Source: Candidatus Kapaibacterium sp. (GTDB taxonomy: Bacteria > Bacteroidota > Ignavibacteria > Kapaibacteriales > JAEUSM01). Taken from it: a DNA stretch of 45,252 nucleotides. A model generated the notes under the pieces. The model was given only the letters and a program-made list of their open reading frames with translations. It made no database searches and had not been told where the DNA came from. A program made the position numbers and the translations under genes. The stretch is from NCBI GenBank assembly GCA_016788785.1, contig JAEUSM010000015.1, forward strand, positions 1 through 45,252, read 5' to 3'. This document shows positions 9,214 through 17,525 of the stretch, piece by piece; the stretch's first letter is position 1; every line of letters starts with the position of its first letter.

Positions 9214-9294
9214 ACGCATTTCGTTTCGATTTCACATTGTTAAATATCGAAAGTACTAATTATTCTCAATTTTTCATCTGAAGCATACGCAACA

Positions 9295-10524
9295 TTGCGT
9301 ATAAAAGAGTTTTTGTTTTTTCAAATTACTCGATTTGTTGGAACTATTGCTATCCAAATGAATAATATCATTATGGGATGGCAATTATACCTTCTCACCA
9401 AAGATCCCTTAGTTTTGGGTATGATTGGAATCGCAGAAGCAATTCCAGCGATATCACTTTCATTGTATGGAGGGTATTTAGCAGATAAAAAAAATCGAAA
9501 AACAATTAGTATCCTCAGCTATTGCTGTATTATAGCGATGTATACAGGAATTTGGGTGTTATCTTGGTATATGTACGACCTACCCAAAAATACTGTTACC
9601 TATACAATGTATACCTTCATATTTATTTCTGGTATAGCAAGAGGATTTTTGAATCCATCTATTATTGCACTACGTACTCAAATTGTTCCTCGTCATTTGT
9701 ATGCAAATGCAGCTGCATGGAGTAGTACAGTATGGCAAATTGCATCGATTGTAGGACCAATAGTTGGTGGAATTGCATTGGCGAATATTGGGATTAAAGA
9801 TTCATACCTTATAGTCATTATCTTGATGATTGTCGCTGTTAGTTGTCTGTCATTAATCAAAACAAAACCATTCGAGCCAAGTTCTTCTTCATTGTCCATT
9901 CGCGATAATCTCAAAGAAGGATTACGGTTTGTCTTAAAAAATCAGATTTTCATCAGTGCAATTTCTTTGGATATGTTTGCTGTTCTATTTGGTGGAGCTG
10001 TTGCAATGCTTCCTGCCTTTGCAGATACTGTTCTTATGGTAGGAGAAAAGGGATTAGGCATATTACGTGCTGCACCGGCAATTGGTGCTTCCGTAATGGC
10101 TATTTTTATGGCCTTTTATCCACCAAACCATAATTCGGGTAAAAAACTGTTGTATTCAGTCGCAGGATTTGGAGTGTCAATAGTAGTTTTTGCACTTTCG
10201 AAAAACTTTTATTTATCTGTTTTTATGTTATTTCTTTCTGGTGCATTTGATAGTGTCTCCGTTGTGATTCGTTCAACCATATTGCAAATACTGACACCCA
10301 CGAATTTGATGGGAAGAGTCTCAGCAGTGAATACAATGTTTATTGGTTCATCGAATGAGATAGGAGCTTTTGAATCTGGTGTTGCTGCTAGACTTTTGGG
10401 CTTAGTTCAATCGGTAGTTTTTGGAGGTTCAATGACAATTCTTATTGTTATCGCTACTGCATTCTATGCTCCAAATCTGAGAAAACTTCAAATTAAAGAT
10501 TTACAAACTTCTCCTAATGAATAA
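9295..10524 (+). CDS. MFS transporter, EntS/DHA3-like
   Basis: A 409-residue integral membrane protein with about 12 hydrophobic segments. The loop after the second helix has the MFS motif A region (GGYLADKKNRK). The N-terminus (LFFQITRFVGTIAIQMNNIIMGWQLY) and RGFLNPSIIALRTQIVP in the fourth/fifth helix region fit the MFS_3/EntS-like exporter group. Members export siderophores, drugs or metabolites; the substrate here is unknown. The start is TTG at 9295, because no ATG occurs nearby and the N-terminus begins where family members begin. It lies 81 nt after the TPR gene and ends in a shared bidirectional terminator. Confidence 0.85.
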   Translation: MRIKEFLFFQITRFVGTIAIQMNNIIMGWQLYLLTKDPLVLGMIGIAEAIPAISLSLYGGYLADKKNRKTISILSYCCIIAMYTGIWVLSWYMYDLPKNTVTYTMYTFIFISGIARGFLNPSIIALRTQIVPRHLYANAAAWSSTVWQIASIVGPIVGGIALANIGIKDSYLIVIILMIVAVSCLSLIKTKPFEPSSSSLSIRDNLKEGLRFVLKNQIFISAISLDMFAVLFGGAVAMLPAFADTVLMVGEKGLGILRAAPAIGASVMAIFMAFYPPNHNSGKKLLYSVAGFGVSIVVFALSKNFYLSVFMLFLSGAFDSVSVVIRSTILQILTPTNLMGRVSAVNTMFIGSSNEIGAFESGVAARLLGLVQSVVFGGSMTILIVIATAFYAPNLRKLQIKDLQTSPNE

Positions 10525-10526
10525 AA

Positions 10527-10550
10527 AAACCACTCTTATTTGAGTGGTTT
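10527..10550. terminator. Bidirectional terminator between MFS and lipoprotein genes
   Basis: A perfect 9-bp stem AAACCACTC (10527-10535) / GAGTGGTTT (10542-10550) with a 6-nt loop, preceded by A7 and followed by a T-rich stretch. It overlaps the stop of the minus-strand lipoprotein gene (10536-10538). Confidence 0.75.
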
Positions 10551-11024
10551 CTTATTTCTTTCTTCCATTTCTTTCACCATCTTTTTATATTCAGGATCAT
10601 TTCCAAAGAGAATATGGAGATCGTTGACAGCTTCATTGTAGCGGAACATAGATTCTTGAAAAGCGACAAGATGACTCTTTACTACAGGATTTGTTGAATC
10701 CATTGAGGTAATTGAAGGAAACAAAGAGTCCATCATCCGAAAACGTGGTGTAAACGTTAAAAAAGAATCGTATGATTTTTGCATCAAATCAACAGCTTCC
10801 TTGCTGGTTTTTGCATTCACCATTGCGGTAGAATAATCGTTGAGTGTTTTTGTAAAGTCCGCTAAAATAGTTGTAGATTCTTTGTTGTACCGTTCTTGAT
10901 CCTCTTTTGGTAAAGAAAGAACATTTTGACCCCCTTGTTCAGAAACTGGAACTTTATCGTTCTTTTCAGAACAAGAAGTTATAATTAAGACTATAAAGAG
11001 AAAAAGTAAGATTCTTGTAGACAT
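10536..11024 (-). CDS. Small lipoprotein, member 4 of a four-gene paralogous cluster
   Basis: A 162-residue protein with a lipoprotein signal (hydrophobic 4-16, lipobox ITSC18) followed by a Ser/Glu/Lys linker. The mature part is mainly helical. It shares with its three upstream neighbours a layout of an N-terminal helix with an alanine-rich turn (NAKTSKEAVDLM), then a helix ending in FGNDPEYKKMVKEMEE. The start codon overlaps the stop of the preceding gene by one base (TAATG, 11022-11026), so translation is probably coupled. It is the last gene of the cluster. No known domain is recognised; a periplasmic location is likely. Confidence 0.8.
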   Translation of the reverse strand: MSTRILLFLFIVLIITSCSEKNDKVPVSEQGGQNVLSLPKEDQERYNKESTTILADFTKTLNDYSTAMVNAKTSKEAVDLMQKSYDSFLTFTPRFRMMDSLFPSITSMDSTNPVVKSHLVAFQESMFRYNEAVNDLHILFGNDPEYKKMVKEMEERNKKPLK

Positions 11025-11527
11025 TATTGTTTGTTATCGTTTTGTAATTGTTCTAATGCTTTTTTGAAAATTGGATCATTTTGATGTTTGATAGATACTT
11101 CTGTAACCAATTTCAAATAGTTCGACAATGCATCACCTAAGTTTCTATTTGCTGTTTTCACATCAATATTTGAAGTATCCATTTTATCAACATTTTTGTA
11201 TTTTGCTTGAATACCTTGTACTCTCGCATCAAATGCTTTCATATCAGCAGAACTTGCTATAAGACATTCAGCTGCCACTTTTGCAGATTTCGCCTCTTGC
11301 ATTTTAACTGTGTGAGATTTAATTACTGCTGTCATATCATCGAAGAAAGCGATAATTTCTTTTTGTGCTTGAGGATCAGTTACATCCAATTTACCTTCAT
11401 CTTGTGATTTTGATGCTTTAGCTGTACTATCAGCTTTTGCTTTTTCAGAAGTAGGTTCTTGCTTTTCAGAACATGCCGACACTGATAAAACTATGACAGC
11501 TAATAAAATAGGAAGAAAATGTTTCAT
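11024..11527 (-). CDS. Small lipoprotein, member 3 of the paralogous cluster
   Basis: A 167-residue protein with a signal ending in the lipobox VSAC19, then a low-complexity Glu/Lys/Ser linker (about 20-48) and a helical domain (about 50-165). It shares the cluster pattern AKSAKVAAECLIA in the first helix and KHQNDPIFKKALEQLQND at the C-terminus. It is coupled to member 4 by a TAATG overlap. A TACATTTG -7-like box lies upstream (11554-11561), in a 101-bp gap that separates this pair from the other pair. Function unknown. Confidence 0.8.
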   Translation of the reverse strand: MKHFLPILLAVIVLSVSACSEKQEPTSEKAKADSTAKASKSQDEGKLDVTDPQAQKEIIAFFDDMTAVIKSHTVKMQEAKSAKVAAECLIASSADMKAFDARVQGIQAKYKNVDKMDTSNIDVKTANRNLGDALSNYLKLVTEVSIKHQNDPIFKKALEQLQNDNKQ

Positions 11528-11553
11528 AAGGTGTTATTTTTCGTTGTAAAATA

Positions 11554-11561
11554 CAAATGTA
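11554..11561 (-). promoter_or_regulatory. Candidate -7 box for the second lipoprotein pair
   Basis: TACATTTG on the minus strand matches TAnnTTTG exactly, 26 nt upstream of the member 3 start. No good -33 box was seen. Confidence 0.35.
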
Positions 11562-11628
11562 CGAATTTAAAAAGTAAGTAAAAATTTGGATAAATACTTT
11601 ATGAATTTTCCCGTATTTCTACGTAGAA

Positions 11629-11994
11629 TTACCGTGCAATTGTAGAAAAGTCTTCTAATGCTTTTTGAAAATCTTTATCGTTACCAAATTTAGTTCCAAC
11701 TAACGATACACTTTTTACAAACTCGGTATTAATGACATCAAATTCTTTCGCATATTCGCTGGTTGAAATTGATTCTTTTACTGATGGATATTGCTTATTG
11801 ATTATTGAAATCTCCTTGGCAAAAGCAATTATTGCTTCACCAGCTTCTTTACCTGTTGAGGCGTTTGTTAGTTGCTGCGTAGTCTTTTTTGTTAAATTGA
11901 TAAGCAATTTTTCTGGTGGTTCTTTTGCACAGCCAACAATGACAATTAAGGCAAGAACTATAATTAATGTAAACGATTGTTTCATCAGTGTCAT
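11629..11994 (-). CDS. Small lipoprotein, member 2 of the paralogous cluster
   Basis: A 121-residue protein, the shortest of the four. The signal ends in the lipobox VIVGC22. The mature domain shows the shared pattern: NASTGKEAGEAIIAFAKEI, then NKQYPSV, and FGNDKDFQKALEDFSTIA at the C-terminus. It is closest to member 1, which has NSGKAAGDALLTYARKM and DKQYPKL. The start overlaps the stop of member 1 by one base (TAATG, 11992-11996). An internal ATG at 11983-11985 (MKQS) is an alternative start that would keep the signal peptide. Function unknown. Confidence 0.8.
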   Translation of the reverse strand: MTLMKQSFTLIIVLALIVIVGCAKEPPEKLLINLTKKTTQQLTNASTGKEAGEAIIAFAKEISIINKQYPSVKESISTSEYAKEFDVINTEFVKSVSLVGTKFGNDKDFQKALEDFSTIAR

Positions 11995-12422
11995 TAGTTA
12001 TATAATAATGTTTTGGATACTTTTTCTGACCAAATTCTTTTGAATTCATCTTGTGCCATACGAAATTCGAAGTCGGTACCGTATTTGGTAATTGCATCTG
12101 CTGAAGCTTTTGTAAATTTTTCATAAGAAATTTTAAATTCACTTTCAACTTCTTTAGTTTTGTTTAATTTTGGATATTGTTTGTCCAAAATTCGAACATT
12201 CTCAGCGATTGCTTCCATTTTTCTTGCATAGGTAAGCAACGCATCTCCAGCTGCTTTTCCACTGTTTGCTCGTTTCAAACTTTCTGTTGCTTCATCCAAT
12301 CCTCTATGGATAGAATTCATCAATAATGTATCCTGATCTTCTCCATTAGAGCCAGAACATGCTACAAAACAAGTGCTAATTACAATCAGAAATGATGCTA
12401 AAATTATACGAAAATCTTTCAT
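11994..12422 (-). CDS. Small lipoprotein, member 1 of the paralogous cluster
   Basis: A 142-residue protein whose signal ends in the lipobox FVAC22, followed by SGSNGE. The mature helical domain contains the signature ANSGKAAGDALLTYARKM, then NVRILDKQYPKL, and a C-terminal helix YGTDFEFRMAQDEFKRIW. It starts 67 nt after the thiolase stop on the same strand with no terminator between, so the thiolase and the lipoproteins may share a transcript. No known family was recognised. Confidence 0.8.
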   Translation of the reverse strand: MKDFRIILASFLIVISTCFVACSGSNGEDQDTLLMNSIHRGLDEATESLKRANSGKAAGDALLTYARKMEAIAENVRILDKQYPKLNKTKEVESEFKISYEKFTKASADAITKYGTDFEFRMAQDEFKRIWSEKVSKTLLYN

Positions 12423-12489
12423 TATTGCGTCGATTTTTTATGAGTATTTACTGCAATATAGTTAATTTTATTAACATTTATTCATTTCT

Positions 12490-13698
12490 TTACGAAACGT
12501 TTTCTAAAATTACTGCCAAACCTTGCCCAACACCAATACAAAGCGATGCTGCACCGTATTGGAGTGAATTTCGTTTGAGGCTTCTTGCCAATGAACCAAT
12601 AATACGACCACCACTCATTCCAAGTGGATGACCATAAGAAATTGCACCACCATTGATATTGACTATTTCATTGGCGACACCTAATTCTCGAATACATGCT
12701 ATCGATTGTGCTGCAAATGCTTCATTTAATTCTATTAAAGAAATATCATCTAAATTCAATGATGCTTTTCTTACTGCCATTCGAATTGCATCAACTGGTC
12801 CGATTCCCATGATGCGAGGATCTACTCCAACTACTCCGTGAGAAACCACTTTTGCAATAGGTGACGTTTTTAATGATTTTAATCCCTTTTCGGAAGCCAA
12901 AATCATCACAACTGCACCATCATTGAGCGATGAGGAATTACCAGCGGTAACTGTTCCACCTTTTCTAAAGGCAGGTTTGAGTGTAGCCAACTTTTCGATA
13001 GTTGTGTCAGCACGTGGTTGTTCATCAGTATCTATAATCATATCACCTTTTTTCGAGGCAATTTTTACTGGGACAATTTCTTCTGAGGCATATCCTGCTT
13101 TTTGAGCAGCGATTGTTTTTTGATGGGAAGTAAATGCAAATTGGTCTTGTTCTTCACGTGAAATATTCCAACGTTCTGCGATATTTTCTGCAGTTTCACC
13201 CATTGGCTCCAAAGGGAACATTTTTTCCATCGCAGGATTCGGATATCTCCATCCTAATGCAGTGTCAAATGCAGTAAGATTTCCAAACAGTGCAGCACCA
13301 GTCGCATTTTTAGGGAACGAATACGGAGCTCTGCTCATTGATTCAACGCCACCGACTATAACTACATCATATTCACCAGTTGCAATAGCTCGTGAGCCTT
13401 GTATTACTGCTTCCATAGACGATGCACATAATCTATTGACCGTAACTCCAGGAACTGTATACGGTAAACCTGATAACAGTACTCCCATTCTGGCAATATT
13501 ACGATTGTCTTCACCAGCTTGATTTGCACACCCAATAATCGCATCATCGATTGCAGAAACGTCTGTTACATTGCGTTCAACTAAACTCGCAATGAGACTT
13601 CCAAGCATATCATCAGGTCGAAATGATGCCAAAGAACCTCCATATTTTCCTATTGGAGTACGGATTGGGTCAACTATATAGACAGTGTTTTTATTCAT
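12490..13698 (-). CDS. Acetyl-CoA C-acyltransferase (thiolase), PcaF/FadA-like
   Basis: A 402-residue thiolase, the usual length. The nucleophile C91 lies in NRLCASSMEA, H357 in GHPLGMSG and the second catalytic C387 in SLCIGVGQG. The stretch GCANQAGEDNRNIARM (57-72) is especially like 3-oxoadipyl-CoA thiolases (PcaF), but degradative FadA and biosynthetic types share most of the fold. With EtfAB elsewhere in the window, a role in beta-oxidation or acyl-CoA turnover is plausible; the substrate cannot be fixed from sequence. It is separated from the upstream kgd gene by a strong terminator, so it has its own promoter. Confidence 0.92.
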   Translation of the reverse strand: MNKNTVYIVDPIRTPIGKYGGSLASFRPDDMLGSLIASLVERNVTDVSAIDDAIIGCANQAGEDNRNIARMGVLLSGLPYTVPGVTVNRLCASSMEAVIQGSRAIATGEYDVVIVGGVESMSRAPYSFPKNATGAALFGNLTAFDTALGWRYPNPAMEKMFPLEPMGETAENIAERWNISREEQDQFAFTSHQKTIAAQKAGYASEEIVPVKIASKKGDMIIDTDEQPRADTTIEKLATLKPAFRKGGTVTAGNSSSLNDGAVVMILASEKGLKSLKTSPIAKVVSHGVVGVDPRIMGIGPVDAIRMAVRKASLNLDDISLIELNEAFAAQSIACIRELGVANEIVNINGGAISYGHPLGMSGGRIIGSLARSLKRNSLQYGAASLCIGVGQGLAVILENVS

Positions 13699-13741
13699 GG
13701 GATTTCCTAAGTTGTAAATTTGTATCGATAGGTACGAATAA

Positions 13742-13774
13742 AAAAAGCAGTAAGTGTTTTTCTTACTGCTTTTT
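13742..13774. terminator. Terminator of kgd
   Basis: A perfect 13-bp stem AAAAAGCAGTAAG (13742-13754) / CTTACTGCTTTTT (13762-13774) with a 7-nt loop and T/A runs on both sides. It lies 28 nt past the kgd stop on the minus strand. Confidence 0.85.
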
Positions 13775-13801
13775 ATCGTTTCTTTTCATAGGAAATGAAT
13801 C

Positions 13802-16800
13802 TTATGCTTTCGCAAATGCCTGATCAATGATTGCTCGCTGTTCAGCTTCATGTTTTTTGGAAGAACCTGTAGCAGGTGATGCAGATTCTTTTCTTCCAAC
13901 ATAAGAAAGTTTTTGTTGGATTTTCAAAAGCGATGAAACACGTGGTTGTATAAAGAACCAAGAACCTTGATTTTTCGGTTCTTCTTGCACGTGATATACT
14001 TCTGTGGCAGTTGAATAACGGTCAAGAATTGCTCTCATCATTTCCTCATGAAACGGATAAATTTGTTCAATTCTAACAATTGCTACATCTTCAGCATTCA
14101 ATCGTTTCTTCTCATTCAATAATTCATAATAGATTTTTCCACTACAAAGTAACACGCGAGTAATGTTCTCAGGATTTGTTACATTTGCATCATCAATTAT
14201 CTCTTGGAATGAACCTGTTGACAACTCAGAAAGAACGGAAATTGGCTGACGTAACAAACTTTTCGGAGACATAATAATAAGAGGCATATTGAATTTTCTT
14301 ACTACTTGCCTACGTAATGCGTGGAAATATTGAGCAGGTGTTGTCAAATTACAAACGGACATATTATCTTCTGCACAGTTTTGTAAGAAACGTTCTAAAC
14401 GAGCTGAAGAGTGTTCTGGACCTTGCCCTTCAAAACCATGTGGCAATAACAGGGTCAAATTCGAGGTTTGATTCCATTTAGCCTCAGAACTAGACAAGAA
14501 TTGGTCAATTATAATTTGTGCACCATTCACAAAATCACCAAATTGTGCTTCCCATATTGTCAAACCATTTGGTCGAACGACACTATACCCAAATTCGAAT
14601 CCCATCGCGGCATATTCTGACAATGGACTATCGTAAATGTAAAAATGTTCTTGATTTGGATCAATGCTATTTAGCAATACTATTTCGTTTTCTGTTTCAA
14701 AGTCAGTCAAAGTAGCATGACGATGAGAAAACGTACCACGTCGTACATCTTGACCACATAAACGAACTGGTGCTTTTTCTAAAAGCATAGAACCAATTGC
14801 CAATGCCTCGCCAATTGCCCAATCAATAGACGGTTTATCATTGTCTAAAATCGAAGCACGTTTTGTAATCAAGGTTTGCAATTTCGGATGAGGTTTGAAG
14901 CCATCTGGAATCGTTGAAATGACAGAAGTAATATGCTTCAATTGATGTTCAGCTACAGCAGTATTTACCTTTGCAAAAACGTCTTTATCTATAGGAGTTG
15001 GTTTTGCACTTGGAGTTGCACCATCTCGATTGAATGCATCATTCAAAGAAGCAGTAATTTTCGCATGGATAGCGTCAGCTTCTTCAGATGACAATACTTT
15101 TTCATCGATTAATTGCTCTTTATACAAAGAACGAGCAGGAGTATGGTTTTTGATTTTTTTGTACAACAATGGTTGTGTGTATGTAGGTTCGTCACCTTCA
15201 TTATGACCATATTTTCTATAACAATACATATCAATGATGACATCATCATTAAATTCGGTTCTATACTCATAAGCAAACAACGCTGCTTTACGAACTGCCT
15301 CTGGGTCATCTCCATTTACATGTAATATTGGTACTTGCAACATCTTTGCAACCCCTGAAGCATAAGTAGTCGAACGTGAGTCTATTGGGTTCGTCGTAAA
15401 TCCAATTTGGTTGTTGATGATGATATGAATGGTTCCACCAGTCGTGTACCCTTCCAATTCAGCAAAGTTCAAAGTCTCTGTTACAACTCCTTGACCAGCA
15501 AAAGCAGCATCGCCATGAATAAGGACTGGAAGTACTTTTGTAGATGTTTTGTCTCCAATTGAATCGGCTATACCACGTGCCATTCCTACAACCACTGGGT
15601 CAACTGCTTCTAAGTGTGATGGGTTTGGTGATAATGTAACAGGCAAGGTGAATGTATGTCTTGAAGTATAAATTCCATCTGCTCCTAAGTGGTATTTCAC
15701 ATCGCCAGAGCCTTGATAGCTGTTTGGATCCAGAACTCCTTCGAATTCATCGAAAATTTTTTCTAATGGTTTACCCATTATATTTGCCAATACATTCAAT
15801 CGTCCTCGATGAGCCATTCCAATGACGGTACTATGTGTTTTGTCTTCAGCGGCATTTTCCAAAAGACCATCTAAAAGCACCATCATAGATTCTCCACCTT
15901 CAATTGAAAATCGTTTATTCCCTAAAAAGCGAGTATGGAGAAAGTTTTCGAATGTTTCCGCTTTGGAAAGCATTGTGTAGATATGTTTTTTCTCTTCGTG
16001 AGAAAATTTCAATTTTTTGTAATCAACTTCTAATTTATTGATTATCCATTTTGTTTTTTCAGGGTCTTGATTGTGTGAAAACTCGATACCAATGGTACCA
16101 CAATAGGTATCCCACAATGTATCGGCAATTTCACGTAAGGTAAGATGTTGTTTACCTGCCAATCCACCAGTATCAAATTCGCGGTCTAAATCCCACAATG
16201 TAAATCCATAATACGATAGATTTAACTCGCTAAAGTAAAAAGATTGATACCCAAGTGGATTTATGTCTGCTGCCAAATGACCTCTGTCGCGATAATTCGC
16301 TATCATTTGAACTACTTTTCCTTCTTTTTCAATCGAATCCATTTCGTTCAATGGACCAAATGGATTAACTTGGTTATCCACAGACCACATTGAAGGTTCA
16401 AATGGAATATGTAATGTTGCAAAAATGATATCGTAAAATCTATCATTACCTAACATCATTTTATGCATGTTTGACAAAAATTCTCCAGATTCTGCACCTT
16501 GGATGATTCTATGGTCGTACGTGCTGGTCAACGTTACAACCTTCGATATTGCCATAGTTGACAATACTCCCGGTAGCACTCCATGAAATTCAGGTGGATA
16601 GTCTATCGAGCCAGATGCAACAATCAGACCTTGACCATTCATCAAACGAGGGATTGAAGACAAGGTACCAATTGTTCCCGGATTAGTAAGCGTTACTGTT
16701 GCACCACTCAGATCATCTGGAGTTAATTTATTGTTTCGTGCGGCATTAATAAGTTTATCATATTCAGCACAAAACTCAGCAAAATTCATTTTTTGTGCAT

Positions 16801-17449
16801 CTTTGATACTCGGTACCATTAGCATTCGAGTACCGTCTTTTCGCGTCATATCAACTGCTAAACCAAGATTGATAGAGCCTCGTTTGATTCGGTAATGTTT
16901 TCCATCTACTTGTGAATACGTATCATTCAACGATGGATATTTTTTGATTGCTTGTACAATTGCCCAACCAATAAGGTGAGTAAAACTAATTTTCTTTTTA
17001 CGTCGAGCAACTAAAAATTTATTGATAATTCTTCTATTTTCTTCTAAAACCTTCACAGGCATTGTACGAACACTAGTTGCAGTCGGAACTGTCAATGAAG
17101 TTTGCATATTTTCAGCAATTTTTCCTGAAAGATTCGACATTGCAACTGCCTCATCATTCGGTCCCAAATGTGGTAATCCAGCAACTGGTGCTATAGTCCC
17201 ATTAGAAGAGGCAGGAATTGGTTCTTCGATAACAGCTATTTTAAGTTCTGGAGCTTTTCCATTCGTTGTTGTCCCATTTACCGCTGGGGTTGCCTCAATT
17301 GTGCTTGTTTGAATAGGTGCTATTGGTGCAGTTTCTGGTGAAAATTGTTGCGTTTCAAAAAAAGCTCTCCATTCCAGTGGAACAGAATCTTTATCTCGCA
17401 AATACGAAAAATATAATTCGTCAACAAAGGCGCTGTTAGGCGTTATCAT
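13802..17449 (-). CDS. kgd: Fused 2-oxoglutarate dehydrogenase E2/E1 (Kgd/OdhA type)
   Basis: A 1215-residue protein joining two TCA-cycle activities. Residues 1-35 (NSAFVDELYFSYL) match the E1 (SucA) N-terminal helix. A Pro/Thr/Ala-rich linker spans 36-100. A dihydrolipoyl succinyltransferase catalytic domain spans about 110-345, with H313 in YDHRIIQG. The thiamine-diphosphate E1 part fills 365-1215, with AHRGR (546-550) and the TPP-binding GDA...NNQ motif (646-681). No lipoyl domain or E3-binding domain is present, so lipoyl groups must come in trans, as in actinobacterial OdhA/Kgd. The catalysed step is 2-oxoglutarate to succinyl-CoA. A TAAATTTG promoter-like box lies 35 nt upstream of the start. 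Confidence 0.93.
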   Translation of the reverse strand: MITPNSAFVDELYFSYLRDKDSVPLEWRAFFETQQFSPETAPIAPIQTSTIEATPAVNGTTTNGKAPELKIAVIEEPIPASSNGTIAPVAGLPHLGPNDEAVAMSNLSGKIAENMQTSLTVPTATSVRTMPVKVLEENRRIINKFLVARRKKKISFTHLIGWAIVQAIKKYPSLNDTYSQVDGKHYRIKRGSINLGLAVDMTRKDGTRMLMVPSIKDAQKMNFAEFCAEYDKLINAARNNKLTPDDLSGATVTLTNPGTIGTLSSIPRLMNGQGLIVASGSIDYPPEFHGVLPGVLSTMAISKVVTLTSTYDHRIIQGAESGEFLSNMHKMMLGNDRFYDIIFATLHIPFEPSMWSVDNQVNPFGPLNEMDSIEKEGKVVQMIANYRDRGHLAADINPLGYQSFYFSELNLSYYGFTLWDLDREFDTGGLAGKQHLTLREIADTLWDTYCGTIGIEFSHNQDPEKTKWIINKLEVDYKKLKFSHEEKKHIYTMLSKAETFENFLHTRFLGNKRFSIEGGESMMVLLDGLLENAAEDKTHSTVIGMAHRGRLNVLANIMGKPLEKIFDEFEGVLDPNSYQGSGDVKYHLGADGIYTSRHTFTLPVTLSPNPSHLEAVDPVVVGMARGIADSIGDKTSTKVLPVLIHGDAAFAGQGVVTETLNFAELEGYTTGGTIHIIINNQIGFTTNPIDSRSTTYASGVAKMLQVPILHVNGDDPEAVRKAALFAYEYRTEFNDDVIIDMYCYRKYGHNEGDEPTYTQPLLYKKIKNHTPARSLYKEQLIDEKVLSSEEADAIHAKITASLNDAFNRDGATPSAKPTPIDKDVFAKVNTAVAEHQLKHITSVISTIPDGFKPHPKLQTLITKRASILDNDKPSIDWAIGEALAIGSMLLEKAPVRLCGQDVRRGTFSHRHATLTDFETENEIVLLNSIDPNQEHFYIYDSPLSEYAAMGFEFGYSVVRPNGLTIWEAQFGDFVNGAQIIIDQFLSSSEAKWNQTSNLTLLLPHGFEGQGPEHSSARLERFLQNCAEDNMSVCNLTTPAQYFHALRRQVVRKFNMPLIIMSPKSLLRQPISVLSELSTGSFQEIIDDANVTNPENITRVLLCSGKIYYELLNEKKRLNAEDVAIVRIEQIYPFHEEMMRAILDRYSTATEVYHVQEEPKNQGSWFFIQPRVSSLLKIQQKLSYVGRKESASPATGSSKKHEAEQRAIIDQAFAKA

Positions 17450-17483
17450 AGAGTAAAATTAGATGTAAAAAAAAGATTATGTG

Positions 17484-17513
17484 CAAATTTACAATAATTT
17501 ATCCAAAGACGAA
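17484..17513 (-). promoter_or_regulatory. Candidate kgd promoter
   Basis: Read on the minus strand: TTCG (17510-17513), an 18-nt spacer, then TAAATTTG (17484-17491). The -7 box matches TAnnTTTG exactly and the -33 box matches TTTG in 3 of 4 positions. It lies 35-64 nt from the kgd start. Confidence 0.45.
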
Positions 17514-17525
17514 CCGAAACGTTCT

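Noticed and set aside
11732-12043. 103-residue plus-strand ORF
   Set aside because: It is antisense to two lipoprotein genes with clear signal peptides and lipoboxes; no support for it.
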